Shown here: piece after piece, positions 22,201 through 33,993 of the stretch
Layout of the letters: each line of letters begins with the position of its first letter
How positions within the stretch are numbered: position 1 is the first letter of the stretch
Assembly: GCF_027409185.1 (NCBI RefSeq)
Contig: NC_084463.1
Coordinates: 47,982,907-48,046,906 of the forward strand
Length of the DNA: 64,000 nt
Reading direction: 5' to 3'
Source of the DNA: Cynocephalus volans
Taxonomy: Eukaryota; Chordata; Mammalia; Dermoptera; Cynocephalidae
Notes under the pieces: generated by a model
The model's input: the letters and a program-made list of their open reading frames with translations, nothing else
What the model was told of the DNA's origin: nothing
The model's database searches: none
Translations under genes and position numbers: made by a program

Positions 22201-24985
22201 CTGATGCATTTAAACTACCAAGATGGAACCAAAAAGAAATAGAAAACCTGAACAGACCAATATCAAGAAATAAGATTGAAGCAGTAATCAGGAACCATCC
22301 AACAAAGAAAAGCCCAGGTCTGTATGGCTTTACAGCTGAATTAGATCAAATCTTTAAAGAAGAATTAATACCAATTTTCTTCAAACTATTCCAAAAAATT
22401 AAAACAGAAGCCATTCTCCCAAACTTACTCTATGAGACCAGCCTCACCCTGATACCAAAACCAGACAAATATACAACAAAAAAAGAAAATTACAGGCCAA
22501 TATCTTTGATGAACATAGATGCAAAAAATCTCAACAAAATGTTAGCAATCAGAATACAGGAATGCATCAAAAAAATTATACATCACGATCCAGTGGGATT
22601 TATCCCAGGGAAGCAAGCATGGCTCAACATATGCAAATCAGTAAATGTGATACACCACATCAACAATACCAAGGACAAAATCCATGTGATTATCTCAATA
22701 GATGCAGAAAAAAACATCTGACAAAATTCAAAATCCCTTCATGATAAATACTCTCAGTAAATTAGATATAGAAGAAAATTATCTCAACACAATGAAAGCC
22801 ATATATGAAAAATCAATCATCAATATCATACTGAAAGGGGAAAAAATAAAAGCTTTTCCCTTAAGAACAAGAAAAATACAAGGATGTCCACTCTCACCAC
22901 TCCTATTTAACACAGTATTAGAAGTACTAGCTAGAGCAATTAGTCAAGGGACAGAAAGAAAGGGCATCCAGATAGGAAAGAGTGAAATCAAACTGTCCCT
23001 GTTCACAGATGACATGAGCTTATATATAGAAAAACCTAAAGATGCTAGCAAAAAACTCTTAGTGCTGATTAACAATTTCAATAATGTGGCAGAATACAAA
23101 ATCAGCACCCCAAAATCAATAGTGCTTTTATACTCCAATAACGAACTGGCAGAAAAAGAAATCAAGAAAGCAAGCCCATTCACAATAGTTGCCAAAACAA
23201 AACAAAACAAACAAACAAACAAAAAACCTAGAAATCAATTTAATCAAGGAGGTTAAAGATCTCTACAATGAGAACTATACAACACTGCTGAAAGAAATTA
23301 AAGAGGGCACAAAAAAATTGAAAGACATACTATGCTCTTGGATTAGAAGAATTAACAGCATGAAAATGTCCATTCTACCCAAAGCAATCTATAGATTCAA
23401 TGCAATCCCCATCAAAATTCCAATGACATTCTTCACAGAAATAGAAAAAGCAATCCTAACATTAATAGGGAACAACAAAAATCTCTGAATAGCCAAAGCA
23501 ATCCCGATCAAAAAGCAATAAAACTGGAGGCCTAACCCTACCCAACTTCAAATAACATTACAAAGTTTCAAATAATATTACAAAACATGGCAATGGCATA
23601 AAAGCAGACACTCAGACTAATGCAACAGAATAGAATGCCCAAGAATCAACCCACAGACTTCTAGACAACCAATCTTTGGCAAAGGCTACATGAGCATACA
23701 TTGGGGAAAAGACTGCCTCTTCAACCAATCATGCTGGAAATATTGGACATCCATATGCTTAAGAATAAAACTGGATCCGTACCTTTGAACATATACCAAA
23801 ATCAACTCAAAATGGATTAAAGACTTAAATATAAGACCTGAAACCATAAAATTACTAAAAGAAAACATAGGGGAAGCATTCCAGTTAGCAGTACGGGGCA
23901 AAGAATTTATGAATAAGGTCCCCAAATCACAAGCAACAAAAGGAATAATAAACAAGTGGATTATATCAAATTAAAAACCTTCTGCACAGCAAAGGAAAAA
24001 AACAACAGAGAGGAAAGACAACCTACTGAGTAGGAGAAAATATTTACAAACTATACATCTGACAAGGGATTAATATCCAGAATATATAAGGAAATCAAAC
24101 AACTATACAGTAAAAACAAACAAATAAACAAACAATTCAATTAAGAAATGGGTAAAAGAGATGAGTAGATATTTTTCAAAGGAAGACATACAAATGGCCA
24201 ACAGGTACATGAAAAAGTGTCATCATCACTAGTCATCCAGAAAATGCAAATCAAAACCACATTGAGATATCATCTCACCCCATTTAGACTGGCAGTATGA
24301 AAAAGACTGAGAATAACAAATGCTGGTGAGGATATGGGGAAAGGGGAACTCTTCTACATTGTTGGTGGGATGGTAAATTGGCATAGCCATTATGGAAAAC
24401 AGTATAGAGGTTTTTCAAACAACTACACACAGAACTACCGTATGATCCAGCAATCCCTCTATGGGGTGTATATCCAAAGGAATGGAAATCATGTTGAAGG
24501 GATACCTGCACTTCCATGTTCATCACAGTTCTATATACAACAGCCAAAATATGGAACCAACCTAAATGTCCAACACAGATGACTGGATAAGGAAAATGTG
24601 GTATATACACATGATGGAATACTACTTAGCCATAAAAAAGAATAAAATTCTGCCACTTGCAGCAACATGGATGAGACTGGAGAACATTATATTAAGTGTA
24701 ATAAGCCAGACAGAGAAAGAGAAATACCTCATGTCCTCACTCATACCTGGGTAATAAGAAAGAAGGAAAGGAAGAAAGAAAGAAAGAAAGAAGGAAGGAA
24801 GAAAGAAGGAAAGAACCACAATAATATGCTGAATTTTCAGAAGGAGAGAACAGACCTAATAACACTAGAACTGGGGAGGGGGGAGAGATGGGGGTTGGGG
24901 AGTGACAGGTTTGTTAAAGGCATAAAGAAAAATTATGACTTGTAATAATGAATATGCTAATAATAATAATAATAAATAAAATTTA
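19300..24985 (+). mobile_element. Long sense L1 with ERV fragment replacing its middle
   Basis: The order on the plus strand is: a G+C-richer 5' UTR-like part (about 19300-19590), decayed ORF1 (about 19640-20450), a foreign ERV piece (20452-21292), and ORF2 from within the endonuclease domain (about 21310) to about 24735. A 3' UTR with GAAA-type tract (24755-24816) and an AATAAT-rich tail to 24985 follow. ORF2 RT is readable in pieces: '[21 protein letters not shown]' type block near 22540, 'ISIDAEKN' near 22695, and an FTDD catalytic box at 23002-23013 where FADD is usual. At least one frameshift lies near 22710, and stops are scattered after that. About 1 kb of normal L1 (end of ORF1, spacer, start of ORF2) is missing where the ERV piece sits. 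Confidence 0.85.
20452..21292 (+). mobile_element. ERV env transmembrane remnant plus LTR, inside L1
   Basis: A truncated retroviral envelope transmembrane-subunit remnant begins at about 20452. It has the CX6CC disulphide motif typical of gamma/D-type envelopes (first Cys codon 20504-20506, Cys pair 20525-20530). The membrane-spanning segment is readable only in another frame (about 20660-20740), so a frameshift lies near 20650. An LTR with an AATAAA signal at about 21226 and an ...AACA end near 21284 follows. Surface subunit, gag and pol are absent. It cannot make an envelope protein. The preceding and following DNA is L1. Confidence 0.7.
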
Positions 24986-25027
24986 AAATATTTACAAAAA
25001 ATCACAAGACAGCATTAAGAAAAAATA

Positions 25028-25353
25028 CAAATTTGAAAAATACAGTATAAGAACTATTTGCATAGCATTGACAAGCATTATAAGCAATGTAGAGATGATT
25101 TAAAGTATATGGATATTTCAGAGACATACTGTCCTCTTGCATTTGTAATACATTCCTGCCCCACCCCAGGACTAATAAAGCAAAAACTCACTCACTACCC
25201 CAACAGCCCAAGAAAAAAAAAAGTATATGGACATTTCTGTTGGTTGTATGCAAATGCTATGCCATTTTATATAAGGGACTTGCATGTCTCTGAATTTTGG
25301 TATTCTCTGTGGTCTTGAATCCAACTCCTTGAGGATACCGAGGGGTAACTGTA
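25028..25353 (-). mobile_element. Tigger/MER2-like DNA transposon fragment with insertion
   Basis: The sequence matches the end of a Tigger1/MER2 pogo-type transposon in antisense: 'GAGATGATTTAAAGTATA', 'GCCATTTTATATAAGGGACTTG', 'TTTTGGTATTCTCTG' and the terminal 'GAGGATACCGAGGGGTAACTG' type end near 25332-25352. It is a non-autonomous fossil fragment without transposase. It is split by a 100-bp poly(A)-tailed insert (25120-25219). Confidence 0.7.
25120..25219 (+). pseudogene. Poly(A)-tailed retro-inserted 3' mRNA end, 100 bp
   Basis: About 100 bp end in a run of A and contain AATAAA at 25174-25179, 33 bp before the A-run. The piece is flanked by AAAGTATATGGATATTTC (25102-25119) and AAAGTATATGGACATTTC (about 25220-25237), an 18-bp duplication with one mismatch. 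This is a 5'-truncated processed retrocopy made by L1 machinery, inserted in a Tigger/MER2 fragment. The parent gene is not recognised, because the copied part is probably 3' UTR. Confidence 0.7.
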
Positions 25354-25428
25354 TTTATTTCTATTTTCAGGTGAGGGAACAACTTTTCCAATTTCTTTAG
25401 GAGATAGTGAATAGATTTGAGCAGTAAT

Positions 25429-25444
25429 GGGAGAGAGAGAGAGA
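25429..25444. repeat. Short (GA)n run
   Basis: About seven GA units in a row, followed by CAGAATA. Confidence 0.7.
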
Positions 25445-25556
25445 CAGAATATTTCTGTATGCACTTTGTACGTGTACAAAATATACATAATACTATTTTT
25501 TTCTTCTGGAAGTTTTTTCATAGATATTCCAATGTGTATTTCCTAAGAACAAGGAT

Positions 25557-25950
25557 TTTGCTATGGGTTAAAAATGTCCCCCAAAAGTTCATATATTGGA
25601 AACTTGACCCCCAGTGTAACAGTTTTAGGAGGGTGGGAAATCCAATTATGGAGTTTGAAAAGTGAGGCCTTTAAGAGGTGATTAGACTGTGAGGACTGTG
25701 CCTGCTGAATGGATTGATCCGTTCATACAGTAATGGGCATGGATCCAAAGGCTTTGAAAGGAGAGCAAGTGAGAAGGTTAGCTGTCTTGCTCAGTTCATT
25801 CTTGCCACATGACACCCTTGCTACCATGGGACTCTGTAGAGAGTTTCTACACAGGAGAAACCCCTCACAATATGTATCCCCTGGATTGTGGACTTCCCAG
25901 CCTCCAAAGCTGTGAGAAATAAATTTCAATTCTTTATACAAAAAAACAAT
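25557..25950 (+). mobile_element. MaLR-type LTR (MLT1-like), sense
   Basis: The MaLR LTR order is readable: 'ATGTCCCCCAAAAGTTCATA' near 25574, 'GGAAACTTGACCCCCAGTG', 'GTGAGGCCTTTAAGAGGTGATTAG' near 25661, and 'TGTGAGAAATAAATTTC' near 25911. It appears solitary. MaLRs are ancient non-autonomous relatives of ERV-L. Confidence 0.7.
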
Positions 25951-26276
25951 TATTAAAAAGCATGTGTTGATGATAATGTATATGACAATAAAACCCCCTG
26001 TAACAAGATTATCTGGAAAAATGAGCTTGCATCCTAAATTTTTGGAATTCGGCACTTCTTAATCTGCTGCTTTCCAATAATTAGGTAAGTTTGGTGTTTC
26101 TTCTGGTGGCTCCCCTTTCTACTAATCCCAGGGACAGGGCTTGTTCTGCTTCTGTAGGTGACATGACAATTATAGGCCTGGAGGAAAATGGGCTGACAAC
26201 ATCACTTTCTTATAACCACTTCTTTGGGGTTTCATCTCACATACACAGCCTCAGTCCAAGAACTTAGCTGGGTGAG

Positions 26277-26694
26277 TGTGGGAGCACACATGCTTGACAA
26301 AGAACAGGGAGTGCACAAAGGGCAAAAGTCCTAAATGCACTTATGCAGAACCTAAATGCTGAAAACAGCAAATGGTTTCTGCTAGATTAGATAAGAACAT
26401 TAAAGTCATTTCTTATCCATTTTACTCCCTTTCCTTTATTTCTCAAGATGTTTTCCCAGGATTGTCCCATAGCCAATTTCTTTTTATTCCCTTGATAAAT
26501 TATTGATTCAGTTTTTTTTTTCTCTTGTATTTCCTTGTCTGTACAATAAAAGCTGAAACAAATACTCAGGGCTGTGTCTTGTTTCTCCCTTCTTGAGGGA
26601 GTTGTCTTGGTGTAGTCCCTTCAGCCTTCTCATTGCTCTTAATATTTGGGTTCTGAGTAATCTTTGCATCCCCACCACACAGAGAGAAGTGACA
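26277..26694 (+). mobile_element. LTR-like element, sense
   Basis: A candidate LTR begins TGTGGGAGCACAC (about 26277), carries CAATAAAAGC at about 26544 and ends GAAGTGACA at 26694. Its 3' end resembles the LTRs ending at 48543 and 55639: all share '...CTTGAGGG...', 'TTTGAGTAATC...TTGCATC' and a final GTGACA. The 5' boundary is uncertain. Confidence 0.5.
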
Positions 26695-27070
26695 GGTGAG
26701 TGTGTATTTTTCAGCTTCATTAACAGAGAGAGCTCAAGACTTGGGTTGGTGGTGAAATGAACCAGAATTTTCTCAATAATATGTTAAGATAATTCTCTTT
26801 TTATAACTTTACTCCTCTCTCATTGAGTCATCACTAAATACAATAGTTGTCTTCAGATGAAAAGATCAATTTCATAAGTCTTATGAGGCACTAAATGTAT
26901 AGATTTCTGAAAGGACTTTTATAATTTTATGATGTTGAATTTGGACTGGAACTGTGTTTTTCCTAATTTTCTAATTGTTTTTCAAGTTATTGTATATAAT
27001 TAGATCAAACTTTATGTTTTAAAGCCAGCACTTCCTGGTTGGTGAGGTTAAAACATAAATTCATAAATTA

Positions 27071-27582
27071 CACCATCCATGTTTTTGTCTTCTTTGGGTC
27101 CCTCAGTTTGTCTTGCAGTAGTGACCTGATCTTCTACACTGTGGCTATTTCCAATGTGACCCAGACCAACTTGCTGGTCCTCAATGATGGCTGCTCACTT
27201 TCCCCGTGAAGCCCATTGTCAGGAGCTTGTTTTTCACACTGAAACTATCCAGCAGTGTCTTCTCTGTGGGAATTATGCTGCTTTCATGTGCACACATAGT
27301 CGTTCTCTTGTGCAGGCATCAGAGGCAATCCCAGAACCTTCACAGCACTGACCTGTCCCCAAGAGCCTCCTAAAAGAAAAGGCCACCCAAACCGTCCTGC
27401 TGCTGCTGAGCTTTTTTGTGGTCATGTACCGGATGAACCTCGTCGTGTTATCATTCTCAACTCTGCTATGGACAAAGGACCCAGTCCTCCCACATGTCCA
27501 GAAGCATGTGTTTAATGTCTATGCCACTGTCAGTCCTTTTGTGCTAATCGGTTTTGATAAAAAGGAAACCACAATTCCGTAA
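27071..27582 (+). pseudogene. Vomeronasal type-1 receptor (V1R) pseudogene, 5'-truncated
   Basis: V1Rs are seven-helix pheromone receptors of vomeronasal neurons. This remnant covers about TM4 to TM7. TM4 and the second extracellular loop (about 27072-27206) include the loop N-glycosylation site NVT and a conserved Cys. TM5 and the third intracellular loop follow with the V1R hallmark 'HSTDLSPRAS' (ending at 27370). TM6 and TM7 end in 'ATVSPFVLI' and a TAA stop at 27580-27582. Two frame breaks are visible: one creating TGA at 27207-27209, the other just after SPRAS at 27370-27384, where a TAA appears. TM1-TM3 and any ATG are absent upstream. The gene is therefore dead, but the family call is secure from the loop-3 and TM7 motifs. 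No L1 interrupts it, and old L1 follows from about 28 kb. Confidence 0.85.
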
Positions 27583-27599
27583 AATTTATAACAGAAGTG

Positions 27600-30070
27600 A
27601 CATCAGTCTTTACACAGCTAGTTATGAAAAAAAATTCTAAGGAATAGATTCTTCTGCCATTGGTAAAATTATTCCAATAGTGCAGGATTTGCCACTAATT
27701 TAATTAAAATGTGTGGTTATAATTTTGTTACATCTAAATATGTTCAGAACTAGTGCTGCCAAAGACATGTTTTTTATTTTTTGTTTTTTGGTTCTTTTTA
27801 GTTCAATGTTCATCATAAGTTGATATTCCCATATCATCCTCTTCATTTTTTTATTTTGATTCTCAGCCCTTCACACACAAAAAATGTTTCTCCTTGAAGT
27901 GAACTCTTAAGAATCTTATATTGGTAATTAAATGCTGGTGTTTTTCCTTTTGAAAATGTTTAAATTTATGTGTGTCTATTAAAGATATCTTAGTTAAGTA
28001 TCCAATTTTACCCTTAATAATAATTTTTCTCAGCACTCAATATTTATTTCCCTATATTCTGGCTCCAAAAAAATCATGCAGATTTTGTTCTTACCTTTGT
28101 AGTTGATCTCTCTTTCTCTGTCACTTCTTTCAAGCAATTTTTTCTATTTTATTTTTATGCAGTTTTGCTAATATTTGTTTTGAATACTGATACAAAGCTT
28201 TTTTGATAAAAAAAATTTCTGAATTCAAAGATTCATAACTGGTTTCAAAATTTGGAAATTTATAAATAAGCATCATTTTGATTATCTTTAATGTTTATAT
28301 GTTATACTCAGTATACCAATTTTACCTGAAATAAAAATATACAGTACTATATTTATATTTTGTATCACTTTCCCCTCTTTACTCTATTTGGCTATATTCA
28401 TTCTGCTCAATATTTTAGTTCACTAGTCCTGTCATCAGCTCAGTCTAATTTCACGTTTAACTCATAAATTTAATGTTTACTACATTTTTTTTAGATTTCT
28501 CTGTTTTTAATACATGTCTTACCATGTTTAGAGTTTCTTGCTCTTTCCAAATTATTTTGATTTCCTACTTTCCCATTTTATTTACTTAAATATTTTAAAA
28601 ATAAGGCCAATATTAATGTTTATGTGGCATCTATTTTCTTGTGACTGTTTATTCATGTAGCTTATTTCCTTTTGTGCCTTATCATTTTTCATTTGGTTTT
28701 TGCTTTTGGGAGATAGCACCTTTAGGATTTCTGCAGTCAGCTAATTTCTTTATTTATTCCAATTGTGCTGGGGGCAAAATAGAAAACCCACATAAATTTG
28801 ATGTGTTTGCAACCAGGCAGTATCTTAAGGGAGCACTTGATTCTTAGATTGAATAGTCTCCTCCATGTTTCTCTATTTACTTCAGCTCCTAGGAATTGCT
28901 TATACTTTCCTTTAAATTTATTCAGCATTTTAAAAATTCTTGTAATGTTTTAAGTATTTTTAGTTGTATGCATTAAAAGTTTTTGAAATATATAATATTT
29001 TCACAGAAGCACAAATATCTACAGTGTATAAATAAGTAAAATATTTCACATAGATTTTTTTGGCAGACAACAGTATCTCATCAGAGACACTCTTGAAATT
29101 TCTGATGTTTATTTGGAACACACACAACCCTATATACATTCTAGTAATAATAATTTGTTCAGTGTAATTGGTTTTTAATACTTAAAATTTTGTTTTATGT
29201 TTTGCATACATTTCTGAAATAACAGTGCTCCACAACAGGAACAGTACCTATGGATGGTAAATATTACTGTGTATGGTAAATATTACTCATCTAACACAAG
29301 AAGCTAACAGTACTTGTGGGTTTCTATTGTTTCTATTGTTATTTCATTGTGCCTGGAAAATATGGTCTGTTGTGTTTATGCTTTTATGAAGACACTTATA
29401 ATTGGTAGGCCTAAAACCTCCCATTTTTAATAATTTTCTCTGGCATTTGAAAATAATGTGTATCCTCAGTTTGCTGGTGAGAAATGGTTTTCTATTTGTA
29501 TTTTTAATTGGTCAAATTTTCTAATGAAGTTATTTAACATCCTTTATCTTCATTTATTAGCTATACCACAATACATTAGATACATATGATGGTATTAATG
29601 TCACCTAACATGACTGCAAGTGTATCAATTTGTCATTTTTATAAATCTTTGAGTTGTATATTTTAATGTTTAGGTATTAAGTCTGTATGTGTCAATGACT
29701 TAGAACAGTGTGTAACACATTTTATTTACTAAATTAGTATTAACCATTCTGACATCATATTTTTATTTGTTCATGCTACTCTTCATTTACTTTGTTGTTT
29801 TGTATTTGTTTCCTACTGAAAATTTAATTTTCCATCCTATCTAAAAGAGGAGGCAGATTTAATCTGTCATTTTAATAAAATCCAAATTCAAACATGCTCT
29901 ACTAACTTAATTTATTTTCAGTACATCATTTGTGCACACAATCAATGTAAGCATTAAGTATAGCAGCTATAGTCATAATTTACATTCTTCAAATGGTTCA
30001 TTCATTGATTGCCCCAAAGCCTTGTTTTTACACATTATTATTTCTGATTCTTTCATGTCAACTGCAGAGA
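27600..30070 (-). mobile_element. Very old L1, antisense, mostly decayed
   Basis: From about 28000 (more surely from 29100) the complement has L1 spacer, ORF1-end and endonuclease-region texture, highly diverged. At 30071 the orientation switches to sense. A second copy of this same structure is at 61650-62460. The left limit is not clear, and 27600-28000 has no recognisable element. Confidence 0.4.
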
Positions 30071-30519
30071 AAATGTAGAAACACAGAATACTACAAGTTA
30101 AAAATAAATACTTTAACAAGCAAAAATTATGCAAATAAACTTAAGAAATTAAATATATAAATATCCCTTCATAGAGAGAAATATATCAATAAACCTATAA
30201 TGAGGAAATAGATTAAATTAATTTAAAATATTTCCACAAAGAAAAGCCCAAGGACAAGTAGCTTAACGCAAATTCTGCCAAATATTTAATGAAGAATTAA
30301 TACCAATTCTTCACAAACACTGCCAAAGAATTGAAGAGATGAGAATATTTTCCAATTTCTTCTGTCAGGTTAGTATTATCCTGATTCCAAAATTTAGTAG
30401 AGGCATTACAAAAAAGGAAGATAATATATTATTATCCCTCTTGTATGCAGACACCAAAATCCACAAATATACTAGCAAATTGAATCTAGAAAAATATGAA
30501 ATTTGTTAGAAAGCATGAT

Positions 30520-32808
30520 TGTATTAGTCCATTTTGTGTTACTATAACAGAAATACCTGAGACGGTAATTTATAAAGAGCAGAGGTTTATTTGGCTTATG
30601 ATTCTGGGACAGCTGCATCTGGCATGGCCTCAGGCTGCTTCGACTCTTGGTGGAAAGTGGCAAGAAGCTGGCAGGTACAAGCAGAGAGGGAGCAAGAGAG
30701 AGGAGGTGCAAGAGTCTTTTAAACAACCAGCTCTTGTGGGAACTAATAGAGCAAGAACTCACTCATTACTCCCCCCACCTAGAGAGAGCACTAGCCCATT
30801 CATGAGGGATCCATCCCCACGATTCTGCCACACTTGGGATCAGATTTCCATGAGTTCTGGGAATACAATACATCAAAAGCTCCATCAATTGACCCCTGGT
30901 CCCCCAAAACTCATGTCCCTGTCACATACAAAATACAATCATTCCATCCCAAAGTCTTAGCTTGTTCCAGCACCAATTTAAAAGTCCAAAGTCCAAACTC
31001 TCATCCAAGACCAAAGGCAAAACTCCTTCCAGCTGTGAACCTGTAAAAATCAAAACCAAATTTATCTACAGCCAAGATACAATGGTGGAACTGACACTGG
31101 CTACATATTCCCATTCCAAAAGGGAGAAATAGGCCAAAAGAAAGGAGAAACAGGCCCCAAACAAATCCAAAACCCAGCACAAAAGACATTATGTCTTAAC
31201 ACTCCCAAATAATTTTCTTTGACTACAACTCCTGCTTCCTGGCACAATGGGGCATCTGGACCCCCAAAGCTTTGGGCAGTCTTCCTCCCACAGCTCTGTG
31301 ATGTGCAGTCCACTGAGCTGCACTGGTACCTGTGGCTTTTCCAGGCTGGTGCTGCATGTTGCCAGTGGTCTTACAGATCTGGGGTACTGGTGGCAGCCCC
31401 ACTGCCTTGGGTCTACTAGACATTTTCTGGTGGGGGCTCACTGTGGGAGCTCTGCCCCTGCAGCAGGTCTCTGCCTGGGCCCCCAGACTTTTCCATACCT
31501 CCTCTGGATTCTGGGTGGAGGCTGCCATGCCTCCACTGCTCTCATGTCCTGCCGGCCTGCAGACTTTTAATGTGGATGCCACTGAGGTTTCAGGCTTCTA
31601 CTCTCTAGAGCTGCTCCATGAACTACACTTTGGGCTGTTTGAGGAAGGCTTGCTCCAGCTGGATCAGCTGGAATGCAGGGAGCAGGTTCCTGAGGTCCAT
31701 CCTCTGGGACAACTCAGTCCTTCTAGGCCTCAGGGTCTGTGATGGGAGGGGCACCCTTCCAGACTTCTCAAATGCTTTCAGGCATTTTTCTCTCATTGTC
31801 TTGGCTATTAGCATCTGGCTGCCTCACCACCAAGCTAATGTCTTTAGCAACCAATTTATCTGCTTCACCCTTGCATTTTTCTCTTGCTCTCAGCTTCTCT
31901 ACCACATGGCCAGTCTGCAAATTTTCCAAATCTTCATGTTCTGCTTCCCCTTTTAAATTCTGGCTTTGCATCATGCCTTTGCCACCATAACTCAGAGTAG
32001 GCTGTTAAAAGTAACCAGGCAGCTTACTTAATGCTTTGCTGCCTGGAAATTACCTCTGCCAAACATTCTGGTTCACAACTCTTAGGTCCCACCTTCCACA
32101 AAGTCCAAGGGCATGGACACAATGCAGCCAAGCTCCTTGCTATGGTGTAGCAAGGGTGATCTTTTGTCCAATTCCAGATAAGTTCTTCATTTCTATCTGA
32201 GACCTCATCATCTGCATGGTCTTTACTGGCCACATTTCTATCAGCAATCTGGTGGTCACAGCCATTTAACCAATCTCTAAACTGTTCCAAAGTTTCCCTC
32301 ATCTTTTTGTCTTCTTCTAAGTCCTCCACACTCCTCCAACCTTTGCCTAATTCCCAGTTCCAAAGCTGCATCCACATTTTCAAGTATCTGTATAGCAACA
32401 CCCCACTCCTTGGTACCAATTTTGTGTATTAGTCCATTCATGTTGCTAAAATAGAAATACCTGAGACTGTGTAACGTATAAAGAACAGAGGTTTATTTGG
32501 CTTATGATTCGGGGACAGCTGAACCTGGCATGGGCCTCAGGCTGCTTCTACTCATGGTGGAAAGTGGCAGGCAGCCAGTGGGTACAAGCAGATCACATGG
32601 TGAGAGGGAGCAAGAGAGAAGAGGTGCCAGGGTCTTTTAAACAATCAGCTGTCATGGGAACTAATAGAGCGAGATCTCACTCATTACTCCTCCCACCTAG
32701 GGAGAGCATTAACCCATTCATGAGGGATCTGCCCCTGTGACTCAAACTGCCACACTGAGGATCAGATTTCTATGAGTTCTGGGAGGACAATACATCCAAA
32801 CTCCATCA
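30520..32808 (-). mobile_element. Complete MaLR element (two LTRs and interior), antisense
   Basis: The LTRs are at 30520-30887 and 32425-32808, and each begins on the plus strand with TGTATTAGTCCATT. The interior is 30888-32424. On the minus strand the 5' LTR is the right one, and right after it the interior opens with TTGGTACCAAGGAGTGGGG, typical of MaLR interiors near the primer site. Flanking duplications are ATGAT (30515-30519) and GTGAT (32809-32813), 4 of 5 identical. The G+C-richer interior gives several chance open frames on both strands, none recognisable. MaLRs are non-autonomous and probably mobilised by ERV-L proteins. Confidence 0.85.
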
Positions 32809-33461
32809 GTGATCAATTGGGATTATTTCCCAAATGTGATGTTCATTTAACATTCAAAAAGCAGATTACAAAATAAAAGTTATAATTGTCATATATTCAT
32901 TACCTAATCCCATGTAAGGTATTCATTAAAAACCTAATAGAACAAATAAACAAGTTTAGCAAGGTTACAAAATATAAGAACAACATATAAAATTCAACTG
33001 TGATTTTATATACCAGAAATGAACAATCTGAAATGAAGTAAAAAAAAAAACCCACAATTTTATTAATAAAAGCATCACAGGAAAAAAATAGAAATGACAA
33101 AAAGTGCACATCTTTTACACTGAAAAACTTTAAAAAGTCATTAGTGAAGTCAATCAAAAAACTGAATGAACAAAATACATCAAATATACAATGATAACAA
33201 TATTTAATATTGTTAAAATCATAATACTCCACAAATTGACCTACGAATTCAATGCAATCCCTTCAACCTTCCAACTTTCTTTTTTACTGAAATTGATAAG
33301 CTCATCCTAAATTTTACATGAAAATTTGAATAAAACTGAATATGCAAATGATCTGAAAAAGATTGGATGACAAGCAAATATTACTACAAAGTTACAGTAA
33401 TAAGGTGTGGTATTTGCATAAAAATAGACTCATGTTGATCAATGGAATAAATTTGCAGGTG

Positions 33462-33590
33462 TAGTTTTTTTATTGAAATTTAATTGATTATACATATTTG
33501 CGGGGTATAGTATTGAATATCGATATCTGTGTACAATGTGTAATGATCAAATCAATATATTCATTGCTCATTGTTACACTGGTCCAGTAT
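33462..33590 (-). mobile_element. Short L1 3' end, antisense
   Basis: It starts with a T-run (33466-33472, poly(A) complement). It then follows the L1 3' UTR complement, 'TTGATTATACATATTTGCGG' and 'ACAATGTGTAATGATCAAAT', inserted inside an older L1. Confidence 0.75.
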
Positions 33591-33891
33591 TAAAAACTTT
33601 AATTTATGGTAAATTGACTTTGAAAAAGAGACCATGAAAATTTAGTGCAAAATATATTGCCTTATTGACAAGTGATGAGAAAATTGGATGTTCACATGCA
33701 AAGAATGAAGTTAGACTCCTACTTCAAATCACAGATGAATAGTACTCTAAACAGATCAAACACCTAAATATAAAAGCTAAAGACTATAAAATTCTTACTG
33801 AGACATTTGAATATTTCTTTGTGTAATTTTGGATTAAGCAAATATTTTTTAGAATACACCAAAAGCACAAAAAAGGAAAAGAAAAAGAAAG

Positions 33892-33993
33892 GACTGGCTG
33901 GCTGCCTCAGTTGTTTAGAGTATGCTGTTATAACACCGAGGTCAGTGGGTTCAGATCCCCATACCGGCCAGCCACTTAAAAAAAAAAAAAAAA
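33892..33993 (+). mobile_element. tRNA-Ile-like SINE, sense
   Basis: The tRNA-derived body 'CTCAGTTGTTTAGAGTATG' is followed by a B-box GGTTCAGATCC (33948-33958), the acceptor-stem-like end 'CCGGCCAGCC', and an A-tail at 33979-33993. It matches the antisense SINE at 18137-18250. The flanks share only AAAAAGA, so the target-site duplication is not certain. It is not a functional tRNA gene: the cloverleaf is imperfect and an A-tail is attached. Confidence 0.8.

Noticed and set aside
31223..31742. Overlapping open frames of over 100 codons on both strands
   Set aside because: They lie in the G+C-rich interior of a MaLR element, in conflicting frames, and match no known protein.
33892..33975. 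tRNA-Ile gene
   Set aside because: It has an A-tail, an imperfect fold and a second, TSD-flanked copy in the window, so it is a SINE.
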